DNA of 45,992 nt from Micromonospora sp. KC723 (GTDB taxonomy: Bacteria > Actinomycetota > Actinomycetes > Mycobacteriales > Micromonosporaceae). Below are positions 14,821-22,393 of this stretch, in pieces. The stretch lies in the NCBI RefSeq assembly GCF_004348595.1, contig NZ_SMKD01000032.1:1-45992 (forward strand), written 5' to 3'. The notes under the pieces were generated by a model that was not told the DNA's origin, did no database searches, and saw only the letters and a list, made by a program, of their open reading frames with translations. The number at the start of each line of letters is the position of its first letter. Positions within the stretch are counted from its first letter, which is position 1. Made by a program: the position numbers and the translations under genes.

Positions 14821-16398
14821 TCACCGGGCCGGGCAGCGCAGCCCCTCCCGGGGCGCCGTCAGCGAGATCAGGTAGGCGTCCACCGCGTCGGTGACGCAGG
14901 TGGTCTGCGGGTACGCGGTGTGCCCCTCGCCCTCCCAGGTCAGGACCCGCCCCACCCCGAGCATCGCGGCCAGCCGCGCGGTCTGCTCGTACGGGGTGGC
15001 CGGGTCCCCCGTGGTGCCCACCACCACGATCGGCGGGGCCCCGTCGGCTCCGCCCGTCGGGTACGGGTCCGGCCGGCCCGGCCACTCGACGCAACCGAGC
15101 ATCCCCACCGCCAGGGCCGGACCGAACAACGGGTACTGCTGGCGCCACCGCGACTGCAACGCGCGGATCTGGTCGATGCTGGGCTTCTCCGCCTCGTCCG
15201 CGCAGTTGATGGTCAGGTTGGCGTCGAAGAGGTTGGAGTAGTGGCCGTCCTCGCGCCGGCCCGTGTACGCGTCGGCGAGCGCGAACACCTCGGTCGGGTC
15301 GCCGGCCTCCAACCCGTCGACGGCCGTGGCCAGCTTCTCCCAGCCCGACTCGGTGTAGAGCGACGAGATGACCGCGTAGAAGACCCAGCCCGAGGTCGCC
15401 TCCCGGCCGTCCGCGCCCCGCACCGGGGAGACCTTCGCCTTGTCGATCGCCGTGGTCACCGCCGCCCGGGCGTCCGGGGCGAGCGGGCAGCGGCCGGCGT
15501 TGGCCGCGCACCACCGGACGAAGTTGCCGAAGGCCCGCTCGAAGCCCCTGGCCTGGCTCTCCGAACCGGCGACCAGCTGCTGTCTCGGGTCCACCGCGCC
15601 GTCGAGCACCATCGCCCGCACGTTGCGGGGGTAGAGATGGGCGTAGGTGGCGCCGAGCAGGGTGCCGTAGGAGTAGCCGAGATAGGTGAGCCGGTCGTCG
15701 CCGACCGCCGCCCGGACGGCGTCCATGTCCCGGGCGGCCTGCGCCGTGCCGTAGAGCGGGAGCTGGTCGCCGTACCTGTCGCCGCAGCCGCGCCCGATCC
15801 GCTGCTGCAAGGACCGGTAGGCGTCGAAGGACTCCTGGCTCGCCGGATCCGGGTCGAAACCGAAGCTGGTGTCCAGATCGGTGTCGGAGATGCACTTGAC
15901 CGGGCTGGAGCGGGCCACCCCGCGCGGGTCGAAACCGACGATGTCGAACCGCTCGGTGATCGAGGCGGGCAGCCCGCCGAAGGCCGGCCCGAAGGAGAGG
16001 TAGACCGCGGTGTCCACCCCGGAGCCGCCCGGCCCGCCCGGGTTGACCACCAGGGAACCGATCCGGTCCCGCTGGCGGGTCGAACGGGCCCGCAGCAACG
16101 CGATCTCGAAGGTCTCCCCGCTGCCCGGCCCGGCGGTCGCGCCGGAGCCGGCCCCCCAGTTGCGGGGGACGGTGATCCGCGCGCACTCGTACCGCATGTC
16201 GCGCGCGCCGCGACCGACCAGCTCCCGCGCCACCTCCGGGCAGTCCCGCCAGGTCGGCGCGGCGCCCGGTGCCGCCGCCCGGTCCTTCGCGCCGGGGACG
16301 AACGCCGGCAGCGTGCAGCCGGCGGCGAGCAGCGCGCCCGCGACGAGCCCGGCCAGGGTGGGCCGGACCCGACGGAGCCGGTGGGAAGTGCGGGTCAC
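14821..16398 (-). CDS. Tripeptidyl aminopeptidase-like alpha/beta hydrolase, lipoprotein
   Basis: A 525-residue exported serine peptidase of the S33/Tap family from actinobacteria, which releases tripeptides or amino acids from peptide N-termini. The N-terminus has a lipoprotein signal with lipobox LAAGC (lipidated C28). VVNPGGPGGSG forms the oxyanion part, GYSYG holds the nucleophile S243, and the C-terminal domain carries the Asp in GTTGDPATPYEQ and the His in GEGHTAYPQTTCV, both in the TAP-like C-terminal module. Several Cys pairs suggest disulfides. Length fits the family. It stands alone, convergent with the propeller gene and 32 bases downstream of the ligase gene on the same strand. 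Confidence 0.93.
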   Translation of the reverse strand: MTRTSHRLRRVRPTLAGLVAGALLAAGCTLPAFVPGAKDRAAAPGAAPTWRDCPEVARELVGRGARDMRYECARITVPRNWGAGSGATAGPGSGETFEIALLRARSTRQRDRIGSLVVNPGGPGGSGVDTAVYLSFGPAFGGLPASITERFDIVGFDPRGVARSSPVKCISDTDLDTSFGFDPDPASQESFDAYRSLQQRIGRGCGDRYGDQLPLYGTAQAARDMDAVRAAVGDDRLTYLGYSYGTLLGATYAHLYPRNVRAMVLDGAVDPRQQLVAGSESQARGFERAFGNFVRWCAANAGRCPLAPDARAAVTTAIDKAKVSPVRGADGREATSGWVFYAVISSLYTESGWEKLATAVDGLEAGDPTEVFALADAYTGRREDGHYSNLFDANLTINCADEAEKPSIDQIRALQSRWRQQYPLFGPALAVGMLGCVEWPGRPDPYPTGGADGAPPIVVVGTTGDPATPYEQTARLAAMLGVGRVLTWEGEGHTAYPQTTCVTDAVDAYLISLTAPREGLRCPAR

Positions 16399-16430
16399 CA
16401 GCGAGCCTCCATGATCGTTTTCCGGCCAGG

Positions 16431-17546
16431 CTACGCCGGCCCGGTTACCGCCGGTGCGACGGTGGCCGCCGGGTCACCCCGCAGCACCTGGTCGACGTCG
16501 AAGCGGACCGGCCGGTCGAGCTGGTCGTACCGGCACGAGCGCGGGTCACGGTCGGGGCGCCAGCGGACGAACCGGGCGGTGTGCCGGAACCGGTCGCCCT
16601 CCATCGCGTCGTAGGCCACCTCGACCACCAGCTCCGGGCGCAGCGGCTCCCACTCCAGGTTCTTCGTGCCGGTCCACCGGCTCACCCCGCCCGGGATCCG
16701 CTGGCCACGCTCGTGGTCACCGTGCACCCACGGGTGGTCGTCCCCCGCGTCCCGGTAGGGGGCCAGCTCCGTCAGCAGCTCCTTCCGGCGGGCCATGGTG
16801 AACGAGGCGCTCACCCCGACGTGGTGCAGCACCCCGGCGTCGTCGTAGAGGCCGAGCAGCAGCGAGCCGACCACCGGCCCCGACTTGTGCCAGCGGAAAC
16901 CGGCCACCACCACGTCGGCGGTGCGGGCGTGCTTGACCTTGCTCATCAACCGCTTGCCGGGCTCGTACGGCAGGTCGGCCGGCTTGACGATCAACCCGTC
17001 CAGCCCGGCGCCCTCGAACACCTCGAACCACCGGCGGGCCGTCTCCGCGTCGGTGGTCACCTGGGTGACGTGCACCGGCGGGTGGACCCGCGCGAGGGCC
17101 TGCTCCAACCGGGCCCGGCGTACCGGATAGGGCTCGCCGGTGAGCAGCTCGTCGTCGATCGCCAGCAGGTCGAAGGCGACGAAGTCGGCCGGGGTCGTCT
17201 CGGCGAGCAACTTGACCCGGGAGGCGGCCGGGTGGACGCGCTGGGCGAGCAGCTCGAAGTCGAGCCGGGGCTGGCCGCCCGGCCCGTCCCGGCGGATCAC
17301 GATCAGCTCGCCGTCGACGGCGCACCGCGCGGGCAGCTGCCGGCGGGCCTGCTCGACCACCTCCGGGAAGTAACGGGTCATCGACTTGCCGCCCCGGCTG
17401 GCCAGCTCGACCTCGTCGCCGTCGCGGAACACGATGCACCGGAAGCCGTCCCACTTCGGCTCGTACGTCAGCCCCGGGTCGGTGGGCAGCCGGGCCACGC
17501 TCTTGGCCAACATCGGCTCGACCGGCGGATTGATCGGCAGGTCCAC
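16431..17546 (-). CDS. ATP-dependent DNA ligase, LigC type
   Basis: A 371-residue ligase that seals DNA nicks through a lysyl-AMP intermediate. The nucleophile is K31 in EPKWDGFR; further nucleotidyltransferase motifs are SRGG, FDLLAID, EGLIVK-like DGLIVKPAD and VKHARTADVVVAGFRWH. The C-terminal OB domain is present (PVVGSLLLGLYDDAGVLHHVGVSASF). The opening MDLPINPPVEPMLAKSVARLP is characteristic of mycobacterial LigC. In mycobacteria LigC acts as a backup in end joining and base excision repair. It could cooperate with the stand-alone polymerase at 2720-3745, but the genes are 13 kb apart. ATG at 17546. Confidence 0.94.
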   Translation of the reverse strand: MDLPINPPVEPMLAKSVARLPTDPGLTYEPKWDGFRCIVFRDGDEVELASRGGKSMTRYFPEVVEQARRQLPARCAVDGELIVIRRDGPGGQPRLDFELLAQRVHPAASRVKLLAETTPADFVAFDLLAIDDELLTGEPYPVRRARLEQALARVHPPVHVTQVTTDAETARRWFEVFEGAGLDGLIVKPADLPYEPGKRLMSKVKHARTADVVVAGFRWHKSGPVVGSLLLGLYDDAGVLHHVGVSASFTMARRKELLTELAPYRDAGDDHPWVHGDHERGQRIPGGVSRWTGTKNLEWEPLRPELVVEVAYDAMEGDRFRHTARFVRWRPDRDPRSCRYDQLDRPVRFDVDQVLRGDPAATVAPAVTGPA

Positions 17547-17670
17547 GGCGACCAGTCAACCAGACCGCACCGACAGTGGTGAGGCGGATCACCTCCGGCG
17601 CTCGCCCGGCGTGTCCTCGTCCGTGCCCGCCCGTCACCGCCGCGCGGATCACGTTTCCGCAGCTCAGAGC

Positions 17671-17676
17671 TACCGT
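17671..17676 (+). promoter_or_regulatory. -10 element of a leaderless-type promoter
   Basis: TACCGT ends six bases before the GTG start at 17683. It is identical to the minus-strand hexamer before msrB, at the same spacing. No ribosome binding site is seen. Confidence 0.45.
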
Positions 17677-17682
17677 CGCCGG

Positions 17683-17892
17683 GTGGTGTGGAGGTGCGGC
17701 TGCTGCGGGCGGTTCGAGGTGACCGTCGAGCTGGTCCGTGGCCGGCACCGCTACCGTCTGGTGCACCGCTACCCGGCCCGCTTCGGCGGCGGCAAGAACG
17801 TCCTCGGCGAGGTGGGCACCGTCGCCGAGCTGGCGGACCTGCTGCGCCGGTTCACCACGATCGACCTGGCCGACCTACGCGAGGCCGGCTGA
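17683..17892 (+). CDS. Small conserved-looking Cys-containing protein, unknown function
   Basis: A 69-residue protein opening with VVWRCGCCGRFEVTVEL; the CxCC cluster could bind a metal. The remainder reads as a small alpha/beta unit: HRYRLVHRYPARFGGGKNVLGEVGTVAELADLLRRFTTIDLADL. The GTG at 17683 is preferred because the upstream TACCGT is at the leaderless spacing; GTG at 17686 is the alternative. Codon use is typical of the surrounding genes. I do not recognise a named family. It is divergent from the DNA ligase gene across 136 bases. Confidence 0.62.
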   Translation: MVWRCGCCGRFEVTVELVRGRHRYRLVHRYPARFGGGKNVLGEVGTVAELADLLRRFTTIDLADLREAG

Positions 17893-17940
17893 ACCCCCGC
17901 CCCCACGCGCCTCTCGGCGTGCTCGGGCCGTGCGGAGCGT

Positions 17941-18125
17941 ATGGAGATCCTGGTCCTCGGCGGTACGGCCTGGCTGGGGCGTGACGTCTCCCGGCAGGCC
18001 CTCGACCGTGGTTACCGCGTGACGTGCCTGGCTCGTGGCGACGGTGGCCCGTGGCGGAAGGCGCGCGCCTGGTGTCCGCGGACCGGCGCGACCCGCCGCG
18101 TACGCGTCCCTGCCCGGCACCGGTT
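17941..18125 (+). pseudogene. Remnant of an NAD-dependent epimerase/dehydratase
   Basis: The first 33 codons read [20 protein letters not shown] and onward to CLARGDGG, a textbook Rossmann start with GGTAWLG. The frame then breaks. The plausible continuation [15 protein letters not shown] is found in the next frame from about 18041, and [10 protein letters not shown] in a third frame from about 18093. The rest of a normal gene of about 300 codons is missing; within about 60 bases the promoter of the DUF1990 gene begins. GGAGCGT precedes the ATG, so it is probably still translated into a short nonfunctional peptide. Two frameshifts plus truncation indicate a decayed gene. Confidence 0.75.
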
Positions 18126-18136
18126 CTGAGTCACGT

Positions 18137-18173
18137 GTGCGCTCAAGCGCACCAGTGAGCCAGGGCCTAGGCT
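18137..18173 (+). promoter_or_regulatory. Palindrome and leaderless-type promoter of the DUF1990 gene
   Basis: GTGCGCTCAAGCGCAC (18137-18152) has perfect 7-bp arms around CA and covers the expected -35 position. TAGGCT at 18168-18173 is a good -10, six bases before the GTG at 18180. The arrangement suggests a repressed leaderless gene. Confidence 0.5.
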
Positions 18174-18179
18174 GGACGG

Positions 18180-18683
18180 GTGTCCGAGCTGACGTACCCG
18201 CAGGTGGGCGCGACCCGGGCAGCCACGCTGCCGGCGGGGTGGCACCACCTGCGGCACCGGTACCGGCTGCCCGACGGCTGCTTCACCACCGCCGCCGAGG
18301 CGGTGCTGACCTGGCGGCTGCACCGGACCGCCGGGGTGCGGATGCGCACCGACGCGCCCCGCGCCGCGCCAGGGGTCCGGGTCACCCCCGGGCTCGGGGT
18401 GGGGCCGCTGCGGATCTGGGGGCCGTGCGAGGTGGTCTGGGTCGAGTCCGGCGAGCGCCGGGCCGGCTTCGGCTACGGCACCCTGCCCGGCCATCCCGAA
18501 CACGGCGAAGAGGCCTTCCTGGTCACCCGGGACGACAACGGCGCGGTCTGGTTCGAGGTGGCCGCGTTCAGCCGGCCGGCGGTCTGGTTCATGCGCGCCG
18601 CCGGACCCCTCGGCCGGGCCGTCCAACACGGGTACGCCCACTGGCTCGCCCGCACCCTGCGCCGGCTCTGCGCCCGCCGCTGA
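18180..18683 (+). CDS. DUF1990 family protein
   Basis: A 167-residue protein of the DUF1990 family. LTYPQVGATR at the start, LPAGWHHLRHRYRL, PCEVVWVESGERRAGFGYGTLPGHPEHGEEAFLV and VAAFSRPAVWFMRAAGP are the conserved blocks I recognise. The family has a lipocalin- or START-like predicted fold and unknown function. GTG at 18180 lacks a Shine-Dalgarno sequence and lies at the leaderless spacing behind TAGGCT. It is convergent with the glycosylase gene, 15 bases apart. Confidence 0.85.
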   Translation: MSELTYPQVGATRAATLPAGWHHLRHRYRLPDGCFTTAAEAVLTWRLHRTAGVRMRTDAPRAAPGVRVTPGLGVGPLRIWGPCEVVWVESGERRAGFGYGTLPGHPEHGEEAFLVTRDDNGAVWFEVAAFSRPAVWFMRAAGPLGRAVQHGYAHWLARTLRRLCARR

Positions 18684-18698
18684 CCGCCGCGAGCCGGG

Positions 18699-19616
18699 TC
18701 AGAAGCGGGCGAAGGAGCGGATCGGCATCCTCGGCCCGAACCTCGGCGCCTGGATCCCGGCCGCGGCCAGCAGCAGGCAGACCCGGCCCCGGTGCCCCCG
18801 GAACGGCTCCAGCAGGGCCAGCATCCGGGCGTCGTCGCCCCGCGCCTCGCCGGCCAGCGCCCAGGCGACCGTGTTCGGCACGTGGTAGTCGCCGACGCTG
18901 ACCGCGTCCGGGTCGCCGTACGTCACCCGGACCACCTCGGCGGCGGTCCACGGACCGATGCCCGGGACCGCGGTCAACCGGCGGGTCGCCTCGGCGCTGT
19001 CCGCGCAGCGTTCCAGTCGATCGGCGAGGGCGGCCGCGCGGCGCAGCGTGTCGGCGCGGCGCTGCTCCACCCCGAACGGGTGGAAGACCCAGTACGGCGC
19101 GGCGGCGACCGCCTCCGGCGTGGGTGGCAGCAGCAGCCGCATCGGCCCGGGCGCCGGTTCGCCGAAGTGCCGAACCGTCGCCGCGTACGCCCGGTACGCC
19201 TCCTTGCCGGTCACCTTCTGCTCCAGGACCGCCCGCAGCACCCGGGGGAAGAGCTGCCCGGTGGCCGGCATCCGCAGCCCCCGGTGCCGGTCGGCGAGCC
19301 GGGCCACCAGGGGATGGGCGGCGGCCAGCTCGGCGAACCCGGTGAGGTCGTCGCGGAGCCCGGCGATCGCGTCGGCCCGGTCGACGATCCAGTCGGCACC
19401 CGGGCCGTACGCCTCGGCGAGCAACTGGTCCCCGTCCGCGCGCAGCGCCAGGGTGGCCGGGCCGGCAGGAGTCCGGGTGGCGTACCAGAAGACGCCCCCG
19501 ACGAGCCGCGCGCAGGGGTCGTACGGGCTGAAGGTGAGCGCCCGGACGGTGGCCGCGAGCCGGTGATCCGCCGGTGGGCGCAGCGACCGGCGCGCGGTGG
19601 GCTCGGTCCAGGTCAC
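18699..19616 (-). CDS. DNA-3-methyladenine glycosylase, AlkA/HhH-GPD family
   Basis: A base-excision enzyme of about 305 residues that removes alkylated bases. The helix-hairpin-helix and GPD motif reads RLTAVPGIGPWTAAEVVRVTYGDPDAVSVGDYHVPNTVAWAL; the conserved catalytic Asp is the one in VGDYH. LEQKVTGKEAYRAYAATVRHFG matches the start of the HhH-GPD domain, and the N-terminal TBP-like domain is present in reduced form. The start is uncertain: GTG at 19616 lies six bases behind a weak CAGAGT -10, and GTG at 19622 is two codons earlier. There is no iron-sulfur cluster motif. Confidence 0.86.
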   Translation of the reverse strand: MTWTEPTARRSLRPPADHRLAATVRALTFSPYDPCARLVGGVFWYATRTPAGPATLALRADGDQLLAEAYGPGADWIVDRADAIAGLRDDLTGFAELAAAHPLVARLADRHRGLRMPATGQLFPRVLRAVLEQKVTGKEAYRAYAATVRHFGEPAPGPMRLLLPPTPEAVAAAPYWVFHPFGVEQRRADTLRRAAALADRLERCADSAEATRRLTAVPGIGPWTAAEVVRVTYGDPDAVSVGDYHVPNTVAWALAGEARGDDARMLALLEPFRGHRGRVCLLLAAAGIQAPRFGPRMPIRSFARF

Positions 19617-19830
19617 CCGCACACTCTGCCACGGCGGGGTGCCGTGACGGACGACACCGCCGACGCCCTGCGCGTCGGCGGTGTCTCCATCCCGGGGGCG
19701 GACCGGCCGCGTGGCGGCCGTGGGCGCGGGGTTGGGGGGACCTGACGGCGCGCCTGCTGGCATCGACGCGCGCGTCGCCCTCGTTCGCCGCCCGGGGAAC
19801 CGTGGGGGAGGGGTCCGGCGGAGAGGATCC

Positions 19831-19861
19831 GTGGCGCCGGCCCGAAGTGGGCCGGCGCCAC
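19831..19861. terminator. Strong hairpin, possible terminator
   Basis: GTGGCGCCGGCCC and GGGCCGGCGCCAC form a perfect 13-bp stem with loop GAAGT, 108 bases past the end of the lipoprotein gene. It may be a second-line terminator or separate that gene from the glycosylase gene. Confidence 0.5.
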
Positions 19862-19909
19862 GGCCGGGACGCTCGACGCTGCCGGTACGCCGGCGTCCGG
19901 ATCCGTGAC

Positions 19910-19948
19910 GGTGGCCGGCCGCGCCCTCCCCGGCTGCGGCCGGCCACC
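19910..19948 (-). terminator. Terminator of the lipoprotein gene
   Basis: GGTGGCCGGCCGC and GCGGCCGGCCACC are perfect 13-bp arms around a 13-base loop, 21 bases beyond the stop codon of the minus-strand lipoprotein gene. Confidence 0.65.
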
Positions 19949-19968
19949 GCGTCTCGGTCGGCGGTCGG

Positions 19969-20622
19969 TCAGTAGCTGCCGGCCGGCGGCTCGACCGCCT
20001 TCGGGGTGCCCTTCGGCATGCACTCGAGGTTCTTCTTGCCGTTCGGCTGGATCACGAACCAGGTGCCACCGACGCCCTGGCCCTTCCACTGGCCGGGCTT
20101 CTTGTCACCGATGTACTTGTAGACCGGCCAGCCGCCGATGGTGATCTGGCGGGTGCCGTCCTGGCGGGTTACGGTGCCGACCTTGTCGTCGGAGACGCCC
20201 TCCAGCTGCGGGTTGCCGTCGGTCAGCGCGGGCGGCCACACCGCGGCGCACTTGTCGACGCAGTTCGACGACGGCGGGTTGTCGGAGTCCTTGTCGAACC
20301 GGTAGAGGATGAAGCCCTCCTGGTCGGTGACGACCTTGCCCATCCGGGCCACGCTCTTGCCGACCAGCGCGTCGGTCAACTGCACGTCGGCGGGGAGCGG
20401 AGGTTGTTCACCGGGCGCGCCGGGCGAGGCGGACACCCCCGGGGCGCCGGACGCCTCAGGCACGGCGGAGGCCGCCGGCTCGACCGCCGCGGTGGGCTCG
20501 GCCGCGGCGACGGCGACCGGCTCGGCGGCGCTGGTGTTCGCCCCGTCGTAGCCCGCCGGAGCGCAGGCCGTAAGTGCGACCATCGCGCTCGCGACGATGA
20601 CGGATCGCTTCATCTGTGCCAC
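19969..20622 (-). CDS. Lipoprotein with secreted-repeat (COG4315-like) domain
   Basis: A 217-residue exported lipoprotein. The signal ends in lipobox LTAC at about residue 20. A low-complexity Ala/Pro/Glu linker (about residues 25-75) leads to the folded domain. There YRFDKDSDNPPSSNCVDKCAAVWPP is the Y-x-F-x-x-D and paired-Cys motif of COG4315-type proteins, and a second copy reads YKYIGDKKPGQWKGQGVGGTWFVIQPNG. Function is unknown. The GTG start at 20622 has AGGAGG four bases upstream; the internal ATG at 20613 is the alternative. A TTGACA hexamer on the minus strand at 20676-20671 may belong to its promoter, but no clear -10 follows at 17 bases. Confidence 0.85.
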   Translation of the reverse strand: MAQMKRSVIVASAMVALTACAPAGYDGANTSAAEPVAVAAAEPTAAVEPAASAVPEASGAPGVSASPGAPGEQPPLPADVQLTDALVGKSVARMGKVVTDQEGFILYRFDKDSDNPPSSNCVDKCAAVWPPALTDGNPQLEGVSDDKVGTVTRQDGTRQITIGGWPVYKYIGDKKPGQWKGQGVGGTWFVIQPNGKKNLECMPKGTPKAVEPPAGSY

Positions 20623-20775
20623 GTGCCCTCCTCATTCTTGGCAGTTCACCGAGTAGTACGGAGGGTCTGGTGTCAAGGTTGAACGAATGACCGTGGTCCA
20701 TTTCACAAAAACTCGTTGAACCAATCCGGGCGTCCGTGCGTGTACCGCCACAACCACCGCCCTGAGCGGCGGAAA

Positions 20776-20819
20776 CGCCGAAACGGCGTCGACCCGGGCG
20801 GGCCGACGCCGTTTCGGCG
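20776..20819 (-). terminator. Terminator of the sigma/anti-sigma operon
   Basis: CGCCGAAACGGCGTCG and its exact complement (20804-20819) form a perfect 16-bp stem with a 12-base loop, ending 10 bases past the anti-sigma stop codon. Confidence 0.75.
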
Positions 20820-20829
20820 AGCGGGAACG

Positions 20830-21618
20830 TCAGGGAACGACGGTCACCAGCGGGCTCGCCACCCCGTTCGCGTCCACCGACTGCACCTGCAACTTCGCGA
20901 TGTCGTTCTTCGACGCCGCGGTGGACGCCTCCAACTGGAGGTCCTGCGGGTTGGTGTTCGTGCCGTACCCGGTGCCCGGCACCGCCCAGGTGGAGACCAC
21001 CTCGGTGGTGTCGTTCTTGCGGATCACCACCAGCCGGCAGGTACGCGGACCGGGCAGCTTGGTCAGGTTGAACCCGATCCAGGTGCCGTACTCCTTGTTG
21101 GCCAGCCACATCGTGGCCCGCACACCGGTGCCGCTGTCGACCGCGTCGTACTGCTCACCCGGAATGTCGTTGGGCCCACCCACCCCCGGACCGGGGGCGG
21201 AGCGGGTCGGCTGCGGGCTCTGCGGCCCGGGCACCGAGGGCGCGGACTGCGACGGGCCGGCGACCACCTCTTTGCCCTTGTCGCCGTCGAGAACACTCAC
21301 GCCGACGCCGCTGAGCGCGCCCACCGCCACCACCGCGGCGGCCATCGACAGCACCTGACGCAACCGTGCGCGCCGCCGGTGGGTGCGCACCGCGACCAGC
21401 GTACGGTCCAGCAGCGCCGGATCCGTCGCGGTGTGCTCCATCGCCATCATCGTCTCGCCGTCGATGTCGGAGAGCAGGCCCACCACGGGCACCATGGTCT
21501 CCAGTTCGGCGGCGCAGGCCCAGCAGGTCGCCAGGTGTTCCTCGAACCGTTCGGTGTCCTGCGGGTCCAGCACGCCGAGCGCGTACGCGGCGACGTCCAT
21601 GTGGTCAGCCCGGCTCAT
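20830..21618 (-). CDS. Anti-sigma factor with zinc-finger domain
   Basis: A 262-residue membrane-anchored inhibitor of the sigma factor encoded just upstream. The N-terminal zinc-binding anti-sigma domain shows H28-x3-C32-x2-C35 (HLATCWAC), in a region starting with MDVAAYALGVLDPQDTERFEEHL. One membrane segment spans about residues 87-110, followed by a Pro/Ser-rich linker and an extracellular domain of about 115 residues. That domain (TGVRATMWLANKEYGTWIGFNLTKLPGPRTCRLVVIRKNDTTEV) resembles the C-terminal region of RskA-like anti-sigma factors. The start overlaps the sigma stop by four bases, so the proteins are made in step. The signal sensed is not evident. Confidence 0.93.
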   Translation of the reverse strand: MSRADHMDVAAYALGVLDPQDTERFEEHLATCWACAAELETMVPVVGLLSDIDGETMMAMEHTATDPALLDRTLVAVRTHRRRARLRQVLSMAAAVVAVGALSGVGVSVLDGDKGKEVVAGPSQSAPSVPGPQSPQPTRSAPGPGVGGPNDIPGEQYDAVDSGTGVRATMWLANKEYGTWIGFNLTKLPGPRTCRLVVIRKNDTTEVVSTWAVPGTGYGTNTNPQDLQLEASTAASKNDIAKLQVQSVDANGVASPLVTVVP

Positions 21619-22313
21619 TCCGTCACCCCCCTCTCCTGCAGGGCCGTGCGCAGCGCGCGCAGCGCGTAGTAGACCCGTGACTTGGCGGTGCCGAGGGGCA
21701 GGCCCAACTCCTCCGCGGCCTCCGGCACCGTCCGGCCCCGGAAGTACGTCGCCACCAGGATCTCCCGGTGCGACTGGCTCAGCGTACGCAGCGCGTCGGC
21801 CACCGTCATCGTCCGCAGCACCCGGTCGGTGCTGTCCGCCTCGGCGAACGCGGTGAGGTCCCGGTCGTACGTCTCGGCCGGCCGGGCCTGCTCACTGCGG
21901 TGCTCGTCGATCGCGATCCGCCGGGCCACCGTCACCAGCCACGGGCGCAGCGAACCCTGGCCCTGGGCGCCCAGCCGGTGCGCGTTGCGCCAGGCACGCA
22001 ACAGGGTCTCCTGCACGATGTCCTCGGCGCGTTGCCGGTCACCGCCGGTCAGCCGCATGACGAACATCAGCAGCGGCCCGGCGTGTTCGGCGTACAGCAG
22101 CCGGATGAGCTGGTCCGAGTGACTGGCTTCGGGGGACATCGCCTGGTGGCGTCCGGGTGCCGGTCGCGGCGTCACCGGCCCGTGCTGGCGACCGGTGGGG
22201 CCCGCGTCCACCCCCCGGGTCGACCGCGAGGCACGGGACTGGGGTTGGGCCTGGGCGAACATCCACCCAGGCCTGGCCATCTCGCCGTGCAGACCGACCG
22301 CGACCGCACTCAT
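21615..22313 (-). CDS. ECF-type RNA polymerase sigma factor, possibly with N-terminal extension
   Basis: Directs RNA polymerase to a stress or envelope regulon. Region 2 reads LIRLLYAEHAGPLLMFVMRLTGGDRQRAEDIVQETLLRAWRNAHRL, followed by LRPWLVTVARRIAIDEHR; region 4 is LRTLSQSHREILVATYFRGRTVPEAAEELGLPLGTAKSRVYYALRALR. Two starts are possible. ATG at 22139 gives a normal 174-residue protein but has a poor ribosome site. ATG at 22313 has a near-perfect AGGAGG five bases upstream and gives 232 residues with 58 extra, probably disordered residues. I chose the latter. It is the first gene of a two-gene operon with its anti-sigma factor. Confidence 0.88.
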   Translation of the reverse strand: MSAVAVGLHGEMARPGWMFAQAQPQSRASRSTRGVDAGPTGRQHGPVTPRPAPGRHQAMSPEASHSDQLIRLLYAEHAGPLLMFVMRLTGGDRQRAEDIVQETLLRAWRNAHRLGAQGQGSLRPWLVTVARRIAIDEHRSEQARPAETYDRDLTAFAEADSTDRVLRTMTVADALRTLSQSHREILVATYFRGRTVPEAAEELGLPLGTAKSRVYYALRALRTALQERGVTE

Positions 22314-22393
22314 GCAGACCTCCTGCTGTCCTATGACATCAGCGGGCCCACGGGGAGGGCCGACCCAAGATACGGGCCGCAGGAGCCGGCGGA

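Larger units (their letters stand above)
19617..19968. other. 352-base gap with two strong hairpins, no gene seen
   Basis: Open frames here have no start signal or homology I can see. The segment contains the two hairpins annotated separately, both on the downstream side of the minus-strand lipoprotein gene, and the upstream region of the glycosylase gene. Confidence 0.5.

Noticed and set aside
22039..22266. Separate small gene in the region of the sigma factor's N-terminal extension
   Set aside because: The frame shows no start signal of its own; the extension in the sigma frame has the strong ribosome site.
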